Assembly (NCBI GenBank): GCA_034670405.1
Contig: JAXDDX010000144.1
Span: 977,501-1,041,500 of the forward strand
DNA: 64,000 bases
Origin: Hoplostethus atlanticus
Lineage: Eukaryota > Chordata > Actinopteri > Trachichthyiformes > Trachichthyidae
Reading direction: 5' to 3'
The notes beneath the pieces were generated by a model that saw only the letters and a program-made list of their open reading frames with translations, searched no databases and had not been told where the DNA came from. Shown here in pieces: positions 10,607 to 21,571 of the stretch; the first letter of the stretch is position 1, and each line of letters begins with the position of its first letter. Position numbers and translations under genes: made by a program.

Positions 10607-12859
10607 ATGCTAAGCCTTTCAAGCTGTTTAGACTGTCAAATATAAGACCTATTAAAGTCCAATAAAGCAGTAGAAGAGCAAGAGGGGGACTGTGTGTGGT
10701 ACAGCAGGGTTGGGCTGTAGGCACTTCAGTGGCTGATGTTTTTTATGAGTCAATAAAAGCAAGTCTACGTGCCCATATATAAATAGAGACAGATCCTCTT
10801 CATCCACAACATGTGCTGAGTTAAAGGGACCCTGGTGTTTGAATTTCTGCTTGGGCAAGATGAGTATCCTCAAAAATCTATATACTTATTATCACTTCTA
10901 AAAAGGATCTTTTATAAAGTGTAATTATGTTACAGTGTTATAGGGTTACTTTTACCATAGCTTTTTTGCCTGTGTAATTGTAGAGGTCGATTGATATAGA
11001 GAGAAAAAGCAGAGAGAGAAAGAGGCTTCATTAAAAGGTTCTCGATCAGTGAACTTAGATCAGTTAAGGAAAAACTTCAATCCTGATGCAAAATATTCTG
11101 TATTCATTCATGTATATTCTGTTTTCATGTGGCTTTTTATGCCACTAGTCTTTTCTTGCCTTGGGGTTTCAGAATGGGCTCCGGTTGTCCATAAAGGGGC
11201 ACTAATTGCACCAACTCAAGGCTAATGGGATTTCAGTTTCGTCTTTGTCTGTGAAAGTGAAGATGGGCCGACATGGATGTGTTAAGGTGTAGGTGGGTTT
11301 ATACCAGTTAAATTAACAAAAGCCTCCTCAGACTATACACTCCTTGGGAGCCAATAAGGCAATGGCAGAAATTAAAGAGTGAAAGAGCTTAACTCCTGGT
11401 CAAATGCCTTATTGGTCTATTTTGTCGTTATCTTGCTTGCAGTGATGGGCGGTTATTGAGTAATAAGCAGTAATATTATTAAGTTAATATTATATAACGA
11501 TGAGTGTAAGTAGCCCAACACTGCTTGTTTGTATCAGAATTGACTAGGCTAGGTTTTGTGCACATCTACGTTTGCATCTGTGAACGTCTGACCATATTGT
11601 TGAGGAAGGGTAGGACATGTAATGTTCACTTAACCCACCCAGACTTTTCTCAACTGGTTTGGAGATTCAAAACTGTGACATTCCAGTCACATGCTTGCTT
11701 CTCTACCCGTTCGGCTACTGCTACCTCCTTTAACCCTCTGAACCCCAAACACTTTCTGGACAATTTTTGCCCCTTTCATCTTTTTACTCACTGTTTTGAA
11801 ATGGGGAATCAAGTAGTTTTCGATGAATTTATTTTTCCTGACGCAACAGATACCGAAACAGGAAGCATTCCTAGCACCCTATTGTTCAGTCCTCTGTGTG
11901 CCAATGCCTCTTAATGCCGCTTGTGAACTCTTTTTGATATTGTGCCATACGAGTGCCAAATTAAATGCACCAATCAAATAGGAGTCCAGATTTTTCACTC
12001 TATTTATATTTATTACGTTGTTGAATCATGCTCTATATGATTATTTAAATATGGACAAGCAAAGTACATTTAGTTTCCAATTATTCTTATTTCCTTAAAT
12101 CAACTATCCAAAGTACAAGCCATTCCACTTGCTATTGATATTCATTTGATACACCTGTATCAATGTTAAAAGTTTGAGATAACTGCTATATCAATTGTTA
12201 TGTTAATCAATTAAATCCATTCACATGTATCCATTGTAACTACATAACAAACATGCCAATTATCATCTGCATATGCTATTTATGTTTCTCTTCTTTTCAG
12301 AAAACCATACATACATACAAATATACAAACATACATACATACATACCTCCATGGATACTTGAGACTGTAACCTCCTCCATCTACATCAATTAAAGTGTAA
12401 AACAAACTCACTGTCTGTTGCCTGCTTCTTACCAAGCCCCACAAGTGATTGGACACTTATTTCCCTGGCAGGTCAGATCAGAGCAGTTTTCCTTCGAGTC
12501 GGATGCTATCTTACTATCCTGTGTTTCAATAGAAAGTTTTTATAGAAAGTTTCAGAAGCTTTTCCACCATGACAAGAACACAATTCTGGGGAAAATACTG
12601 TATACTTGTAGTGGATGTAGTGGATATAGTGGATAATGGCTATTTGGCATGACAATATTCAGATTTAATAATATTGAATATTCCAAAAATATCATGTCAT
12701 CAAAAAGCCCACATTCTTATAGCTGGCATAAGAGCTATCTTGGTTATTATAAACAGGATATGATGATTACGTGTGCCATATCATGCCATGTTGCTGCCGG
12801 TTTCCTGTTTCATTCTGAACATTTAATTTGTTTGTTTGTATGTCATGTCTTCCTTTCAG
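10607..12859 (+). other. Intron sequence, nothing recognised
   Basis: Mostly unique-looking AT-rich intron. An ACAT microsatellite lies at about 12305-12347. An open frame of 129 codons at 11525-11914 shows no motif or codon pattern that I can support. Confidence 0.5.
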
Positions 12860-12953
12860 TTTCCACAGCAAACCTTATTGGGGAGAACCGTGGACTGGAT
12901 GTCATCTACCGCCTCATCTCCCCTTACACCACAAAGCATTTGCACACTATCAA
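12860..12953 (+). CDS. agbl1: AGBL1 (CCP4) exon d
   Basis: The acceptor is TTCCTTTCAG and the donor is GTATGT at 12954. Entry phase 1, exit phase 2. The exon encodes STANLIGENRGLDVIYRLIS followed by PYTTKHLHTIK. Human AGBL1 has [20 protein letters not shown] at this place, so the NG/NRG turn and the (I/V)(T/S)PYT segment are conserved. This is another helical repeat of the N-terminal domain. Confidence 0.92.
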
Positions 12954-13163
12954 GTATGTACCTAAGCCCCCCTGCACCCTACACAGTATACTCTCATCTC
13001 CTTCTTCACCACCAAACACCTTTGTACTGTATCCTATATTGTTATCATTTTAGCAGGCTTAGCAGTTGCAACAACCACGGCTGTCACCATCTTGCAGGAC
13101 TCACTGGTGAATGGACGGGGGCTAACAACCAGGCCAGAAAAAGAGCGATATATATATATATAT

Positions 13164-14075
13164 AACATTACATTACATTACAGTCATTTAGCAGATGCTT
13201 TTATCCAAAGCGACTTACAATAAGTACATTCAACATAGGTAGGCAAGAGAACTACTAGTCACCAGAAATCGTAAGTGCATTTCCTTCCTAAACAAGCATC
13301 TAAGAGCATAACCAGTGCTCAGGTAAAAGTGCAATAAGTTAGCTACCTACTTTTTAATTAAACAAATGAGACAAATAAGTAAATCAAATAAACAAGAGCT
13401 GAGACAAATAAGTGAATCAAATAAACAAGAGCTAAGACAAATAAGTGAATCAAATAAACAAGAGCTAATAAACAAGAGCTCAGACAAATAGGCAAGTGCT
13501 AAGAGGAAGGGTTAGGGTAGTGTTTCTTGAAGAGGTGGGTTTTCAGCCTGCGACGAAAGATGGGCAGCAACTCTGCTGTCCTGACATCAGTGGGGAGTTA
13601 ATTCCACCACTGTGGGGCCAGGACAGAGAAAAGCCTTGACCGTGTAGATTGGCCGCAGGGGCCTCTGAGCGACGGGGCAACCAGTCACCTCGAGGCAGCA
13701 GAGCGAAGTGGTCGGGCGGGGGTGTAAGGCTTGACCACAGCCTGGCGGTAAGAAGGAGCTGTTCCTCTCACTGCCCTATAGGCTAGCACCTGGGTCTTGA
13801 ACTGGATGCGAGCTGCTACAGGGAGCCAGTGTAGAGAACAGAGAAGGGTAGTTGTATGGGAGAACTTGGGGCGTTTGAACACCAGACGAGCTGCAGCTTT
13901 CTGAACAAGCTCCAGAGGTCTGATGGCAGATGCCGGGGCACCAGCAAGGAGGGAGTTGCAGTAGTCCAGGCGGGAGATGACAAGAGCCTGGATGAGCACC
14001 TGCGCTTCCTGATGTTGTAGAGGAGGAATCTTCAGGAGCGTTTTACTGATATAAGTTGTGGGTGTGGAGCCATAC
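13164..14075 (-). mobile_element. L2-type LINE, 5'-truncated
   Basis: Minus-strand element with the tandem ATTAC tail at 13164-13182. It encodes the C-terminal end of an L2 reverse transcriptase at 13685-13999: ALVISRLDYCNSLLAG, LVQKAAARLVF, LHWLPVAARIQFKTQVLAYR. These are diagnostic L2 motifs. The 3' UTR contains an internal tandem array (separate entry). Segments of the same family occur at 5811-5965 and 60368-60528. Confidence 0.9.
13371..13495. repeat. Tandem repeat inside L2 3' UTR
   Basis: About 3-4 imperfect units of roughly 33 bp, each containing ACAAATAAGTGAATCAAATA and AACAAGAGCT. Confidence 0.85.
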
Positions 14076-14554
14076 AGGAATGTTATACATAAAAGTGAAT
14101 GTCTAATTATATAGATTTGTCTCCAAATTTAGGTAACAATAATGTAGCAAAACAGTTGTAGCCACTGTCATATTTCCAAGCTACATATTGGAGTGTAGGA
14201 AGAGCCAGCTCAGCTAATGTAACCCAAAAAGTCTTTTGGCTTTGCTAGCTAGCTAGCAAGCAAACAAGCTTATAAACTATGTAGAAATGTTAATGTTAAT
14301 ATGCAATATTTAGCCATCACCAAGTGCTTGCTAGCATTACTTGCTGTGCAAATCAGGTGTGTTAACAATACAGTGATAATTGGTTGACGTTGACCAGATA
14401 TGGTTAGCTTGGTAAATAACAGGCTCAACATTAACTAAACACAGTGTTTCTAAACTTACAACTCTAAACAGTATGGAGTAGACATAGTTAATATCTGAGC
14501 TGTTTAACCAGAAACCTTTGTTTAACCTCTTCATGCAACAGCTCACCTCATCTT

Positions 14555-14886
14555 TCAGATTTCAGAGTGAGACTTCTCCTTGAGCGAGACTTTTCTGTTT
14601 CTGGTTAAAAAAGGTCTATCTCTGTAGCGATCCTTTCTGTAATGTTGTCAGACACTTGTCAGACACACAAATAACAATCTGAGCCTGTCAGTGGCAAAAA
14701 CAAGCACTTTTAGTGGAGGTACTTTGATCGGCACACTTGCCCCTGCGGATTAAGTTGCAGCCATAGCAGCCCGCCGACTGAGGCGATCTACCGGAGCAAT
14801 TCCAAAACTTTTTCTACCTATTTTGCGGTATAAATGACGAATTTGTACAAATAAAGCCCAGGTTTAAAAATACCGTAATTCCCCTT
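14555..14886 (-). mobile_element. End fragment related to the THAP foldback family
   Basis: Matches the right arm of the element at 6140-7262 over about 330 bp (landmarks CTTCTCCTTGAGC, AAAAAAGGTCTAT, GCGATCCTTTC, TGTTGTCAGACAC, ATTTTGCGGTATAA). It ends CCCCTTTAA at 14876-14884, again suggesting a TTAA-flanked end. The other end of this copy was not found. Confidence 0.7.
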
Positions 14887-15261
14887 TAAAGTAACAGAAA
14901 AGCAGACAAGAAGATGCCAATGAGCCAGTGTGGCTCTGGCAGAAAACCTTAAAATGTTAAAGGGGGGGTATTTTACTCATTTTGGGCTATTTAAAACTGT
15001 TTCCAGGGGTCTTGACAAGATGTTTTTGAAGTCGATATCAAAAAAAATCCTAAAACCAGCTTCTGTGGTGTGTGTTTCAGTCTCTCATTTTCTCCATTGT
15101 AAAGAACAGGCTGTTTTGAGGGCGTGGAGGTTGTATGTAATGAGCACTGCTCTGATTGGCCGCCTCACGCCGTGAGTGATCGCCTGGCGGAGCGGAGAGC
15201 AGAGTGCTCATGTGCTGCTCAAGGTAAACAAATAAGCTTGACGCAGAAATTTACCATAACC

Positions 15262-15366
15262 ATGGCGGCCGCTCCAGAACCAACACTGAGACCGTACATG
15301 TTTGAGCCGGAGTCTGACCCAGAATGGGAAGAGGCAGCTGAGCGGTTCCACTTAGTTTCTCAATGA
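15262..15366 (+). pseudogene. Acidic 34-residue ORF in Kolobok-like element
   Basis: Begins MAAAPEPTLRPYMFEPESDP and continues WEEAAERFHL before a stop. The RPYMFEPESDPEWEE string resembles a segment often found in fish transposon-derived proteins annotated as P2X7-like. This comparison is from memory and unverified. The start codon has a good context (ACCATGG). It could be the first exon of a spliced transposon gene. Confidence 0.4.
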
Positions 15367-15799
15367 TAACAATTCTGTGTAATATTGTACTTTCGTACGT
15401 TTGGCCCATGCAACCTATTTGCATCCAAACAGCACAGCACACACAACCAAACGCGTACTAATGGTGGCTAAAGTTTACCGAGCCGGACACGTTCGACAGA
15501 CTTATAAAACAGACACTGGTCCCAACAAATAACTTTAAGATAAGTTGTGACTCCAACCAATAACTTTAAAAGATGTGTCCTGACTCCAGCTTTAGTTTTC
15601 TTACTTCTTCCACACCCAACAAGCCCGTGGCTAGCCCCGCTAGCTCGTTAGCTAACCAGCAGTCGAATATACTAACCTAATTTGTAAATTAAATCAAAAC
15701 ATGGTGACACTTACAGATTCCAAATTTTGCAGATGGCTCACGTACCTCATGAATTGCTCCATCTTTAAGCTTCAATTTAGATGCTAATCCTGCCGTTGC

Positions 15800-16006
15800 T
15801 CAAGCAGTCCGAGGAGTGATCATCACACACAGAAAAAATGAGCTAACTGTAGCCGAGCTAACTGTAGCCGGGACGTTGCCGTTAAAAATAAAGTTAATCC
15901 GCTCTGTTCTGGCATTTTTGCGTGTTGGGAGACTGTGCAGGGATCTATGTTGCTGCCTGCATCCTACAATAGAACAACTGGAGAGTTGGCATCGGGCAGT
16001 AGACAT
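15800..16006 (-). pseudogene. THAP-like zinc-finger fragment
   Basis: On the minus strand from about 15990 the frame reads CSIVGCRQQHRSLHSLPT, then INFIFNGNVPAT. This resembles fish THAP-type fingers of the form C-x4-C...SLHRLP...W-I-x-F-I-F-x-G-N-V-P. The second pair of zinc ligands is missing because the sequence leaves the frame. Expected tryptophan is replaced by arginine (RTERINF). The fragment points away from 15262-15366. Confidence 0.5.
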
Positions 16007-16786
16007 GTTGTCGTTGTAGCTCCACTGTTAGCAAAGTAATGGTGCATTCCATTGTACTCGGAAAAAACGGCGTCCGAATGTGCTATGCGCCGATTCTATT
16101 CACTAATGGCGCTGTAGTAGTTGATGTAGTTCCTCTTTAGATGCTTGTAACATTCTGAGACTTGCCATACAAACATGAGTTTGCTGCGGGCGATTATGTT
16201 TTCCCGAGTAGATGCACTGGAACACATTTAGATTGGAAGTTAAGAATACCGACTCGGAATTATCAATTTCTGAGTACAATGGAATGCACCATAAGCAACG
16301 GTTTGCAGCGCTGCAGTGAGCTGCATTTTGAGACGAGGTAAATGGGAGTGGTTGTTCACCTGGGGGTGGGCATGCTGAGAGGGGTTGGATTATGTTAAGA
16401 AGCGCCCATTATGGCGTATAAACGGGCTACTTTCCGAAACGGCCTGTTTTTGGCCCGATTTGGCACCGTTTTTGGAAAAAGGAAAATACAGAAAAAGGGG
16501 TTGACTTCCAGATTTCACATTTTCTCAGCTACTTAGGTCAATAATAACACGTGGAACATGTATAAGGGCCAGGAATAAGCCGTTTTCCCCTTTAACATTT
16601 CTTAGTATTTTTACAATTCTATTGGTTAGATTTTGTTTGATTATCCATGGTTTGACCGCATGGGAGAGCATGAATACAAGGCAAACTGTATAAACTGTAA
16701 GACTGCCTGATGTCCAATTTTTATTAAAAGCACAGAATTGGCCTGACACAGAATCTGTGGCAAAAGAACTATGCGAGTCCGTTACT

Positions 16787-17424
16787 TATGGGATCAGATA
16801 ACTCTCATAAGTCACAAATGAATGCAACACGATTCACAAATATATTTTGCGATTTATATATAAATGTCTCTGTTCACAAATATATTTTTCAATGCACACA
16901 CAAATGTGTATCGTTTCATATAAATGTAAAAACAATATATATATATAAATGACAGAAGGTTCACAAATAAATTAGTGTTCACAAATGTCTTTCTGATGCA
17001 CACACAAATACGTCTCGTTTTATATAAATGTAAAACAAATCCACAAATATACTTAGTTAAAAACAGCTGCAGTGTTCATCTAAAACATATTTAAATGTTG
17101 TTACATTTATATACAGATTGTCGAATGTGCGTTTAGAAACCTCCACACGAGTTGTGAACCTCGTTACATTTGTGTGTGGGTTTTTGAGAGTTACCTGACG
17201 TGGTTAGATTCACAAATGCATTTTTTCTAAAGGGCCTTTCTCTGTAGCCTATCAGACGTCTCTTTCAAGTTCAGCCAATCACACCAGCGTGTGATTTCAA
17301 TGCTGCGTTCAACGTCCCTAATCCCGACGAGTTTGGCGTCCGGTAGCAGTACTCCAAGTGTAAATTAAACATAACATGTTTAGCCAATAATCCCCTTGTT
17401 GTGATTGAATACATTTGAATTATG
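16787..17424 (+). repeat. Outer arm, left
   Basis: Pairs with 21045-21571. It contains an extra block of about 100 bp near 16890-17010 made of repeated GTTCACAAAT/GCACACACAAAT motifs that the right arm lacks. The rest is nearly identical, including the unusual run CGATTTATATATAAATGTCT. Confidence 0.9.
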
Positions 17425-18283
17425 ATCGTGATCGAGGGGTAGGGCGAAGTACATGGCCCTCCAAACGGAGATTTTTCAGGGGCACACTACAAACCGAGGG
17501 TTATGACAAATCTCCGACAATCATCGGCAAGATGGGGGGGACGCTGCACAAGCAACAAAAGGAAACCACAAATTTAGTATTTTCTTCGTTAATAAAGATT
17601 TAAAAAATATTATAAGCATCGTATTATCTTAGTTTAATGTCGTTTCAATGTATTATAGACCTTTTCTTTATAACAAGCATAACAAAAAATCGCTAGTATG
17701 CCGATGTCTCTACCTCGCTAGTTAAGGTTACAACATTGTTTTTAGTCTGATTTGTGGCATGGCATATGATGGCATATGACGCCGAAATATAACTAAAGTC
17801 CAGCAGCGAAGTTGCTGCACTTGTTACGGCTCCTCTAATATCAGTGCAGACTGGCAGGGTAACGTTAGGAGCACGGCTTGCTAGCCTACAGAGCACCGCT
17901 AAAACTACTCTGTCAAGAAGTGTCCTGGTAATGAAGCAGTGGTCTTTTTTATTTGATGACTTGTTTGATCGATTGGTAGCGTGAAACGTATAAGTTGTGA
18001 ACGAATCGCTAGCGTCCATGCTTTTCTATCGCCATCAGATGAATGGCAAATGTCACTGTGATAATACCATTATTGCCATAGTAATAGTTGTCCCATTTCA
18101 TAGGGAGAGATTTCAACCACTACCCCTTGTAACTCTGTTCCGAGGGCCAAGCCGAAGGGCGAGGGGCACTCGAAAACGAGTCATAGGGGTGAAAATGAGA
18201 AATGGGATTCGACCTTAATGTAGAAGAGACTTTGGCATTGTTTCATGAACTGGTGGACAATGAATCAGATAACCTTACATGAA

Positions 18284-18528
18284 CTTCGTTGTTTGTACTT
18301 ATTGCTATAATCAAACACTTATTGAAACAGTGGAGAAGTCTCAGACTTGAGCGATGTGGACTGGAGCGAGGAGGAGTGTTCGTCTGATTCTGGCTATGAG
18401 CCAGAGGGACTAGTCCCCGTTCTACCGGTTAGACATAGGTTATTATTTTTTCACGTAGGCCTAATTTTTCGGGTTTAGGGCTAAATTGAATTAGTTCGCC
18501 GTCAAACGGATCGCGCCTCTCTGTAGAT
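18284..18528 (+). repeat. Inner palindrome, left arm
   Basis: Pairs with 18672-18905 with roughly 90% identity by eye, across a loop of about 140 nt. Both arms encode the acidic stretch SDLSDVDWSEEECSSDSGYE in the sense that faces the loop. Confidence 0.88.
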
Positions 18529-18671
18529 TAGATTGGATTGCTCTTTATTGTAGTATAGGTCCTATACATTCATGGAAGCACAGCTGCTTCAAAGTGCAAC
18601 GTTGTGCAAAGTTTAAAAAAGAAGTCGTAAAAAGCGGAAAAATGTAATCTAATGTAATGTAATCTATACAG

Positions 18672-18905
18672 AGGCGCGATCCGATTGACGGCAAACTAAT
18701 TCATCCTAGCCCTAAACCCAAAATAACATAAATTAGGCCTACGTGAAAAAATAATAACCTATGCCTACCCGGACTACGGTCCCTCTGGCTCATAGCCGGA
18801 ATCAGACGAACACTCCTCCTCGCTCCAGTCCACATCGCTCAAGTCTGAGACGTCTCCACTGTTTCAGTCAGTGTTTAATTATAGCAATAAGTACAAACAA
18901 CGACG
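18672..18905 (-). repeat. Inner palindrome, right arm
   Basis: Inverse of 18284-18528. Outside it the symmetry is broken by 18906-19066, about 160 nt that the left side replaces with 28 nt of other origin. Symmetry resumes at 19067-19110 (pairing with 18219-18252). Confidence 0.88.
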
Positions 18906-19251
18906 TATCTTCAAACACCTGACTGATATCAAACATATCTCAGACAGTACAACTGTATCACTCACGCGACAGTCTTTGACTGGACTCCGCCCCCTGTGTT
19001 ACTCCCTCAAAGGTCCCACTGGGAAACACGTACTGCAACGTCCACCAAACAGATTCCCCTTCACCCAGTTCATGAAACAATGCCAAAGTCTCTTCTACAT
19101 TTAGTCTTCGGTTTGATCTCTTCATCCTCTCTCTCCTCATCCTCTTGCTCCTCAAATAGCAGGCAATAGTGGACAGTCCTGACGCAACTCAAATAGACTA
19201 CTGCTCTGTGTTTCGGATTGAGATTGTTTTGGGGTGCTAGTGCGAAATGGC

Positions 19252-19665
19252 CTAACATAGCAAAGAAATGCCGGTCCGATCGCGGCCCAGTTTTCACATG
19301 CCGAGTCAGCTTTAGTTGGCCCGACACCGGAACCCGGAGATGGCCCGACTTCATTTTGAATGACTGCCCAGAATCGGGCCGAGTACATCGGCCCAGTTCC
19401 GTCTGCCGAATCCAAGCCGATTCTGCCGACGCTGAACCAGAATAGGCCCAATTTAAGATTATATACCCAGATAGCAAAGAAATGCCGGTCCAGTTGCGGC
19501 CCAGTTCTCACCTGCCGAGTCAGCTTTAGTTGGCCTGACATCGGAACCCGGAGATGGCCTGACCTTGTTTTGAATGACGGCCCAGTTCCGTTTGCCGAAT
19601 CCAAGCCGATTCTGAACCAGAATAGCCCCAAAACAGGCCCAATTTAAGATTATATACTATTCCCT
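19252..19665. repeat. Two-unit tandem repeat, about 200-215 bp
   Basis: Two consecutive units each start ATAGCAAAGAAATGCCGGTC. Each ends near AGGCCCAATTTAAGATTATA. They are rich in GGCCC/CCGA motifs. The second unit is shortened by a deletion. A weaker inverted, GGCC-rich relative may lie at 20780-20976, ending in ATTGCTATCT. Confidence 0.85.
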
Positions 19666-19954
19666 TTCCATCCTCACTGAATTCTTTAATTCCCTGTAAA
19701 TAGTCTAAAATAACTAATTGTCTAAATTTTCTAAAATATACAACACAGTTTAACAAACATTTACATTCATACAATATACTGTATAAAACCCAAAAAGCAC
19801 AAATATTTGATAATGAAAAGTTGTGGTATTGATTGACAGCAAGCACTGAATTGCACCATTCTAATATTTATTATAAACAATTGCAAGAATATTGAATATA
19901 TACACACATATATATGTATATATAATAATTAAATAATTCATTCTCTTCTTCTCA

Positions 19955-20012
19955 CTGGTCTTTCCTCTCGCCTTCCTTCCTCCATCTCTTAATGTATTTC
20001 TCGATCTCCTCA
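19955..20012 (-). other. Exon-like coding segment
   Basis: On the minus strand, after a pyrimidine-rich stretch ending TTTGTGTGAAG, the sequence reads AVDEEIEKYIKRWRKEGERK, then DQ and a stop. The charged-helix composition and the acceptor-like upstream context suggest the last exon of a spliced gene. It lies within the foldback element. It could belong to the element's own gene or be a captured host exon. I recognise no family. Confidence 0.3.
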
Positions 20013-21044
20013 TCCACTGCCTTCACACAAAGAGAAAGAGTCAAGGGAAGGAAACAGAGTGAGAGACTAGACAGACAGATAGACCCATACACCCACTAGA
20101 GATGAACAAACTTAACAGTAACGCACAAGTAGAGTCCGCACACCATGATAGCCACCTGCTGGTCGGAGTACAGCAACCACAAATATGAGAAAATCTCTTT
20201 AAAAAAGGTTCAAAATCAAGTTTTACAGCACCAAATTATAATTCTCCGTTTTTTTCATATTTATTCTGTGGCTAACAAACATCTGAAAATGATCTTTCTA
20301 AAAACTAGCTTAAATGCATTTCTCCATTCAGAGACCCCTTTGAAGCTACACACGACTTAAAATACATATTCTCTCAAAAAGTGGATGCAAAGGACTCAAA
20401 CTAAAGTCACGTTAGACTTAGTTAATCTTTAAGAGTGTAAATATCAGATTAACTGACACCCGTTAGCTAGTCGCGCTAGCGTGCTAATGTTAGTTTATCT
20501 TAGCTGTAACATTAGCGGTCGCTTCTACCAGATTTATTTTTAAAAGATTTGAGTGCAACAACAGTAAAATCACAGCATAAATGGCAATTTTGTTAGTTAA
20601 ACTACACAAACCTATGATGGTGACGTTACTCACCTGGAATTACTAATAAAAAATACAACATTTTGTAGGCTGAAGGAGTCAAAACGCCAAGTGAAAACTG
20701 AAGCTCGAGCCCTCTACTCAACCAGATATGTTTCATAGTGTTGCTAGGCAATGAAATATAGTCATCTGCCGAATATTGACCAGAGTTGGTCCAAATTCAG
20801 ACATCATGATCTGGGCCATATCCGGCAAGCTACAGTCGGGCCAGACTCTTTCCGTGACAATAAACCAGTATTCACCCAAGCCCTCCACTGTATCTGGCTC
20901 AGTTGACAGCAGCCGAATCTGACACTCAGCCAATTGTGTCGTCAGTCAAGTGGGCGCTGGCCCGAGTCTCATTGCTATCTATGGTTCAAATATTACCTAG
21001 CTAACTTTTCTAGCTGTGTAAATAACACATTGTTAGCAAAATCA

Positions 21045-21571
21045 GACGATCATAATTCAAATGTATTCAATCACGAACGACAAGGGAATTATTGGCTAAA
21101 CGTGTTATGTTTAATTACACTTGGAGTACTGCTACCGGACGCCAAACTCATCGGGATTAGGGACGTTGAACGCAGCATTGAAATCACACGCTGGTGTGAT
21201 TGGCTGAACTTGAAAGAGACGTCTGATAGGCTACAGAGAAAGGCCCTTTAGAAAAAATGCATTTGTGGTAACTCTCAAAAACCCACACACAATTGTAACG
21301 AGGTTCACAACTCGTCTGGAGGTTTCTAAACGCACATTCGACAATCTGTATATAAATGTAACAACATTTAAATATGTTTTAGATGAACACTGCAGCTGTT
21401 TTTAACTAAGTATATTTGTGGATTTGTTTTACATTTATATAAAACGAGACGTATTTGTGTGTGCATCGGAAAATATATTTGTGAACAGAGACATTTATAT
21501 ATAAATCGCAAAATATATTTGTGAATCGTGTTGCATTCATTTGTGACTTATGAGAGTTATCTGATCCCATA
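21045..21571 (-). repeat. Outer arm, right
   Basis: Inverse of the left arm at 16787-17424. It ends CTGATCCCATA followed by the duplicated GTTACT. Confidence 0.9.

Larger units (their letters stand above)
14961..16591. mobile_element. Kolobok-like TTAA-flanked DNA element
   Basis: The sequence is bounded by TTAA on both sides (14957-14960 and 16592-16595). The inverted termini begin AGGGG (left AGGGGGGGTATTTT, right ...CGTTTTCCCCT). Just outside, AAATG and its inverse CATTT extend the symmetry. TTAA duplications occur in the piggyBac and Kolobok superfamilies. Kolobok elements also encode THAP fingers, and a THAP-like fragment lies inside. Two short coding remnants are present (15262-15366 and 15800-16006). 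The element is 1.6 kb and therefore non-autonomous. Confidence 0.7.
16787..21571. mobile_element. 4.8-kb composite foldback DNA element
   Basis: The ends are the same inverted sequence starting TATGGGATCAGATAACTCTC. Both ends are flanked by the direct repeat GTTACT (16781-16786 and 21572-21577), so the target duplication is 6 bp. Arms extend 527 bp on the right (21045-21571) and about 640 bp on the left (16787-17424). A second, inner inverted repeat lies at 18284-18528/18672-18905. Remnants of a coding region on both inner arms read VSDLSDVDWSEEECSSDSGY and, on the minus strand at 19067-19110, NVEETLALFHEL. These acidic stretches look like the start of a transposase or accessory protein. The superfamily is undetermined. 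A 6-bp duplication does not fit hAT (8), Tc1 (TA) or piggyBac (TTAA). Confidence 0.8.

Noticed and set aside
13371-13495. CRISPR-like array
   Set aside because: Units are contiguous minisatellite repeats without unique spacers, in a LINE 3' UTR of a vertebrate genome.
17435-18210. A separate nested transposon with ends around GGCCCTC motifs inside the foldback
   Set aside because: Both edges contain GGCCCTC-type phrases, but a convincing inverted terminus and target duplication could not be established.
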